Assembly: GCA_029882335.1 (NCBI GenBank) | Contig: JAOUKW010000108.1 | Span: 1 to 11,041 of the forward strand | Reading direction: 5' to 3' | Source of the DNA: Candidatus Heimdallarchaeota archaeon | Lineage (GTDB): Archaea; Asgardarchaeota; Heimdallarchaeia; Heimdallarchaeales; Kariarchaeaceae | DNA length: 11,041 nt | Part shown: piece after piece, positions 7,444 through 11,041 of the stretch | Numbering within the stretch: the first letter of the stretch is position 1 | Layout of the letters: each line of letters opens with the position of its first letter | The notes under the pieces: model-generated | Databases searched by the model: none | What the model was told of the DNA's origin: nothing | Seen by the model: the letters and a program-made list of their open reading frames with translations, nothing else | Program-made: the position numbers and the translations under genes

Positions 7444-7457
7444 CAATTTTTAAATTG
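7444..7457. repeat. Short inverted repeat in the spacer between the arms
   Basis: CAATTT-TT-AAATTG lies just inside the left arm. It also resembles a TATA element and could be a promoter for the minus-strand small ORF, about 25-35 nt upstream of its GTG at 7419. Confidence 0.3.
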
Positions 7458-7579
7458 ATTAAATTAATGGGATAAGTACTTAATATTCTAAAAAAAATAT
7501 ATTTTGTAGTATAGTTAAAGATAAATCTTTACTAGAAAGACTAGCTTAATCTCCTTATAGAACGACAGAAGGATCAAAA

Positions 7580-7596
7580 ATTGTCTATAGGACAAT
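7580..7596 (+). repeat. Small hairpin before the right arm ORF
   Basis: ATTGTC, a 5-nt loop TATAG, and GACAAT form a 6-bp stem upstream of the right copy. The left arm has only a partial match at the corresponding place. Confidence 0.35.
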
Positions 7597-7610
7597 CTGT
7601 GTGAAGTTCT

Positions 7611-7856
7611 ATTCTCCCTAGGAGAAATACTAGTCTGCAAATAAATCTCAATGTGAGTGATCTACTAATGGAAAAAATCACCGAAAAACCGAATTCTATA
7701 AAACATCAAGGGATGAGGCGTGGAAAGAAGCAAAAAAATGAAATTTCTATTAAATCTTTTGAACTATGGATCATAAAGTCCGGTGAAGACTGGCAGAGAA
7801 ATGGCAGAACATGTAGTATAATTAATTGTAAATATAAAATAGATCATAGAATTTAA
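7611..7856 (+). pseudogene. Small basic ORF, right arm of the inverted pair, probably with a broken N-terminus
   Basis: The homologue of the frame at 7156-7419, on the opposite strand. The usable frame starts at GTG 7653 (67 codons, MSDLLMEKI) or ATG 7668. The protein match to the left arm extends upstream, through SSILPRR (from 7605) and on to the GTG at 7599, but there a TGA (7602-7604) stands where the left arm has AAA, and no start codon lies between that TGA and 7653. This copy therefore looks cut at its start, while its C-terminus (GRTCSIINCKYKIDHRI) looks intact. No ribosome site is seen. It could still be expressed as a shortened protein from GTG 7653. Its role is unrecognised, with no neighbour to give a clue. 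Confidence 0.45.
7612..7626 (+). repeat. Conserved palindrome, right copy
   Basis: Identical to the left copy: TTCTCC, CTA, GGAGAA. Here it lies 27 nt before the likely GTG start, where it could act as a leader hairpin or a binding site. Confidence 0.6.
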
Positions 7857-7870
7857 GATTTATATTCTTT

Positions 7871-7905
7871 ATATCATCCGTGTATATTGACAATATAGAC
7901 GATAT
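7871..7905 (+). repeat. Compound inverted repeat downstream of the right small ORF
   Basis: An outer stem, ATATCATC with GACGATAT (one mismatch), encloses an inner 7-bp stem, TATATTG-A-CAATATA (7883-7897). It begins 15 nt after the stop at 7856 and could be a transcript-end structure or an element boundary. No T-run follows. Confidence 0.35.
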
Positions 7906-8014
7906 AAACCAATTATTTCATTAATAAAAAATTCATTGTAAAAATATTATTTTTTGAAACCGTGTATTTCCCTCTGATTCAAATCATTATAAAATTTAGT
8001 TCAAATAATACACT

Positions 8015-8055
8015 AACTTTTAGCTCAATGATTTTTAAATCTTAAAACAAAAGTT
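8015..8055. terminator. Possible nested hairpin between converging genes
   Basis: AACTTTT (8015-8021) pairs with AAAAGTT (8049-8055), and inside it GATTT (8030-8034) pairs with AAATC (8037-8041). It lies about 110-150 nt after the stop of the large minus-strand gene. Short T-runs occur on both strands. AT-rich chance pairing is a real alternative. Confidence 0.2.
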
Positions 8056-8162
8056 GATTAAATTTTTTTCGAGCAATAGAGAAGAGATAAACCGTAATTA
8101 AATCGATATAAGGTAATATTTAATTGATATTTTATTTCTTTAAAGTTATTTGTAGAATGTAT

Positions 8163-11041
8163 CTATTTCAGTTTATCTTTTTTAGACACTGCCTTGGAAA
8201 AACCGAATAAACTTCCAATCATATCTAATGGGAATCTAAAGAATATTAGTATGGCAATTATAAATGGACCAAATATACTGAGAATTAAAGGTAAAAGGTA
8301 AATCATTAAATTTAGTGAATTTGCCATAGTGATTATAATAATGATGTACCAAATAATAAATCCCTTTGATAATGATGTAAAAGTGGATTTAACATCTTGC
8401 ACGATGGTATCAAATAATTTATTGGGTTGTTTCGGGTAGAAATCCTGCTCAACTTCCTCTAACGTCAACATTATATGTTTAATATCTTTATAGGCATCAT
8501 ACATATCCATGACTAGGATATATAAAAATCCAGTAAGAAAACCAGTGATACCTACTTCCCAGACCAATCTTGGAATGCTTATCAGAATTAAATTAGTTTT
8601 CTCTAAACTCATGTAATACCCAATCCATTGTGTGCTTTGTCCAATGAGTAAAATAAATCCCATCATTACACCAATGAGTAAAGAAATAACCAAAATGCCA
8701 AACCAACTCCTTATTTTAAATTGAATGGAATAATATTGATTTAACTTTACCCGGAAATGTATGAAGAAAACCATCATTATTCCAGTGCCTAAAGCAAGGA
8801 GAAATACCAAAAAGCTAACAAATCTACTTCCGGTTGAAAATACAATGATACCTGCAGTTATCTCAAGAATTACGAGAATTGTAAGAACCATTAAGGCATT
8901 TCTTACTGTTTTTTTCACTTGCTCCGGATTTGTTTGAATAGAACCATAAATTCTCCTAAAAGAAATCATTAATGCAGAAGAACCAACTAATGAGCAGAGG
9001 GCGATTATTAATAAATTAGCCGGATTTAGATCTATATCTGGAAAACTTGGTACTATCTCAATGGAAATAATTGAGACTAGATCAGTTCTGAAATATTCAC
9101 TACGAACCCTAAATTCTAACTCTTTTATTCCAAAGGTGAGTCCAGTGGTATTTAGCTCAACCCGATGAAGAGTTCTTGAAATTTCAAATAAATTGGGATC
9201 TGCATTATCAAAAGCAATTGATACGTTATATTCACCAATTTCGATACTGCGCTCATATCGATCTGTAATAACAAATTCCAGTGTTAGGATATTTCCTTCT
9301 GTAACGGGACCAATTTCGGTATTATCCGAGTTTGCATTTGCTCCATCACTTATCATGCTAATAACATTCATTTCAGCATTACCCTCTACTACTAATGAAT
9401 AAAATGACAATAAATTACCAGAGTTAGATGTATAATAATTTAAATCCACTGCATCATAGGGTTCTCTAACAATAATTGGGAATAAATCCCATTCTCCTAT
9501 TTGCCAGTTAGAAGTAGTGATAGTAAAATTATAAACGCCAAGTCCAATTTCTGTACCTACAAATGATATTGTCCCACCATTTCTTCTGTTTCCTAAGATG
9601 CTGATGGAGGCGTTTTGTATTGGGTGATTTTGAATATCATGTAAAGTAATTTGCATTTGTGAAACTTCACCCTGAACCAAAACTGATGGACTATCTATTT
9701 CTATTTTAATGATGCTATAGGCATTTATAGGTTGGAAAATTCCAAAATGACCCAAAGAAGTTGCTATTGCAATTTCATCTAAATCATTATTATCAAAGTC
9801 TACTATAACTGGATGGTCAGTAATGGGGGCTTCAGTGTATAATTCATCAAGTACTTTTCCATTAAAACCATTTATTGCTTGAATTGAAGAACTTGAAATG
9901 ATGAATAAATCAGTCACACTATCCGAGGTAATATCTGCTTTCCTTAATATTGGTTCCTCTCCAAAATAATCATTGAATTTTTCACTGTTCCATAATAGGC
10001 TACCATCATTAGCATATGCGAATACATAGCCTTCTGAATCGCTAATTAAGAAGTCAAGTAAATTATCATTATCAAAATATCCATAATTAATGTGTCGAGT
10101 AGCAAGATCTGTTTCTTCTAGACCGTTGAAGTTGATTTCAAATTCGCGAATTGGATCCAAAGTTTCTGAATTAACAATTTTAATAAAATGTTGACCAGTG
10201 CTTACATCTGGCCAATTTGGATATTCTGCATAATAATTTGCTAGTTGAACTCCACCTGTATTTTCAAAATCCGCTATCGTTGTTTGAAGCATTACTTTTT
10301 CAGTATCATGTAAAAATATTATCTCATTTTTGGTTAAACTATAACCAAGAATTACTCGTCCAAATTTAATAAATAAATCATTTGTACCATCATTATCAAG
10401 ATTGGCAAAATCAATAGTATTTTCAAAATTATCAAAATAAAAATTATTTATATTTGTAAATAATATTTCAGTTAAATTAACTTGATTCAATACTGAATTA
10501 GTTAAAATGTCATAAATATAAATTATTCCACTTCCATCAACTATAATAAGTTCAGTATCTGAATTTCCCATGACATCAATCATTTTCATATATCTAATAA
10601 ATAATAAATTAGGATCAAACTCATTCAATATTGCTCTATTTGAGGGATTAATAACGGTAATATTCGGATTTTCCCACCATGGTGCTGGAATTGGGATAAT
10701 ATCATCAACAGCATCTCTATTATAATCATATCGAATAAATCCATCTGTACCATAATTTAATTGAACTTCATCAATAAAGCCAAGTGAAACATCAAAAAAT
10801 TCAATATATCCAGGACCTCCTATAACAACGTCTCTTCTTGAATCTCCAGTAAATTCAAAATAATCCATCTGATCTACACGTCTACCATTTGGTTCAAATG
10901 AACTGTATTGTACTCTATCTACTATTTCAATTATAAGTGGGGCGAATTTAGAACCTACATTTGTTTGTAAACCAATTGAATCAATTAACACAAGCCAAAA
11001 TTCTAGTCTATCGGTTACTGCTCCAATTATATTAAATTCAG
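8163..11041 (-). CDS. Large surface protein: FG-GAP-like beta-propeller, Ig-like domains and C-terminal 7TM (5' partial)
   Basis: The frame is open to the right edge with coding-like sequence (16 more residues, ending RLEFWL, precede the GTG at 10991), so the real start is outside the window and 10991 is not the start. Numbering here is from that GTG (942 residues). Residues 40-420 contain repeated FG-GAP/VCBS-like units: TGDSRRDVVIG (48-58), DYNRDAVDDII (89-99), NLDNDGTNDLFI (197-208), YFDNDNLLDFLI (305-316), KADITSDSVTDLFI (351-364), VDFDNNDLDEIAIA (397-410). These match the Ca-binding blades of integrin-like propellers. Two Ig-like regions follow (about 428-510 and 540-648), then some seven membrane helices (657-677, 699-719, 725-747, 762-784, 805-830, and two in 877-919) and a lysine-rich tail KKDKLK. 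The propeller and Ig parts are probably outside the cell, giving a role in adhesion, recognition or surface structure; this is inference. It has no evident operon partner in view. Confidence 0.8.
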   Translation of the reverse strand, partial: EFNIIGAVTDRLEFWLVLIDSIGLQTNVGSKFAPLIIEIVDRVQYSSFEPNGRRVDQMDYFEFTGDSRRDVVIGGPGYIEFFDVSLGFIDEVQLNYGTDGFIRYDYNRDAVDDIIPIPAPWWENPNITVINPSNRAILNEFDPNLLFIRYMKMIDVMGNSDTELIIVDGSGIIYIYDILTNSVLNQVNLTEILFTNINNFYFDNFENTIDFANLDNDGTNDLFIKFGRVILGYSLTKNEIIFLHDTEKVMLQTTIADFENTGGVQLANYYAEYPNWPDVSTGQHFIKIVNSETLDPIREFEINFNGLEETDLATRHINYGYFDNDNLLDFLISDSEGYVFAYANDGSLLWNSEKFNDYFGEEPILRKADITSDSVTDLFIISSSSIQAINGFNGKVLDELYTEAPITDHPVIVDFDNNDLDEIAIATSLGHFGIFQPINAYSIIKIEIDSPSVLVQGEVSQMQITLHDIQNHPIQNASISILGNRRNGGTISFVGTEIGLGVYNFTITTSNWQIGEWDLFPIIVREPYDAVDLNYYTSNSGNLLSFYSLVVEGNAEMNVISMISDGANANSDNTEIGPVTEGNILTLEFVITDRYERSIEIGEYNVSIAFDNADPNLFEISRTLHRVELNTTGLTFGIKELEFRVRSEYFRTDLVSIISIEIVPSFPDIDLNPANLLIIALCSLVGSSALMISFRRIYGSIQTNPEQVKKTVRNALMVLTILVILEITAGIIVFSTGSRFVSFLVFLLALGTGIMMVFFIHFRVKLNQYYSIQFKIRSWFGILVISLLIGVMMGFILLIGQSTQWIGYYMSLEKTNLILISIPRLVWEVGITGFLTGFLYILVMDMYDAYKDIKHIMLTLEEVEQDFYPKQPNKLFDTIVQDVKSTFTSLSKGFIIWYIIIIITMANSLNLMIYLLPLILSIFGPFIIAILIFFRFPLDMIGSLFGFSKAVSKKDKLK

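Larger units (their letters stand above)
7145..7856. repeat. Imperfect inverted repeat with two roughly 275-290-nt arms
   Basis: The arms run about 7434-7145 (minus) and about 7580-7856 (plus), separated by some 145 nt of AT-rich sequence. Identical blocks include a CTATTCTCCCTAGGAGAA segment (18 nt) and a 24-nt block around GTGAGTGATCTACTAATGG. Similarity is patchy between these blocks, so the duplication is old or the arms are diverged family members. No transposase and no target-site duplication were found. Confidence 0.75.
7857..8162. other. Intergenic region between converging reading frames
   Basis: This 306-nt AT-rich stretch has no credible gene. It separates the right small ORF (plus) from the end of the large surface-protein gene (minus), so transcripts from both sides should end here. 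It contains the compound hairpin at 7871-7905 and a possible nested structure at 8015-8055. Confidence 0.5.

Noticed and set aside
7145..7856. The inverted pair as a complete insertion sequence or integron
   Set aside because: No transposase or integrase motif, no target-site duplication and no short terminal repeats could be seen; the repeated part is the small ORF itself.
7857..8162. A tRNA or CRISPR array in the gene-free stretch
   Set aside because: No cloverleaf arms, T-loop consensus or regularly spaced repeats were seen; only AT-rich inverted repeats.
10989..10991. GTG at 10991 as the start of the large surface protein
   Set aside because: The same frame stays open to the window edge with residues that read as real protein, and a surface protein of this type should have a signal sequence, which is not present at this GTG.

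Overview
The window is AT-rich (roughly two thirds A+T by eye) and nearly all of its genes lie on the minus strand. Several traits suggest an archaeon, plausibly an Asgard lineage of the Heimdallarchaeia type: TATA-like boxes at archaeal spacing, a CDP-alcohol phosphatidyltransferase of the serine-transferase type, a membrane protein ending in a longin-like domain, and a large surface protein with FG-GAP-like repeats. This placement is an inference; there is no rRNA or other marker gene in the window.

Layout, left to right. Positions 18-638 encode a PssA-type phospholipid synthase. Positions 691-1827 encode a 7-helix membrane protein with a cytosolic longin/roadblock-like tail. Positions 1943-5838 hold a compact three-gene operon, transcribed etfB, etfA, then a FadF-like membrane iron-sulfur oxidoreductase. 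Together these should take electrons from acyl-CoA-type dehydrogenases through an electron transfer flavoprotein into a membrane carrier, probably a quinone. No acyl-CoA dehydrogenase lies in the window. Positions 6124-6975 encode a membrane-anchored alpha/beta hydrolase. Positions 7145-7856 hold an inverted pair of related small reading frames, facing away from each other, that look like decayed copies of one unknown gene. From 8163 past the right edge runs a very large surface-type protein: beta-propeller repeats, Ig-like domains, then about seven membrane helices. Its N-terminus is outside the window.

The points most worth attention are: (1) the inverted gene pair with complementary lesions and a conserved palindrome; (2) the FadF-like protein, whose first CCG domain has lost every cysteine ligand while keeping its fold sequence; (3) the 7TM-longin-like fusion; (4) the propeller/Ig/7TM architecture. 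No tRNA, rRNA, CRISPR array or complete insertion sequence was seen.
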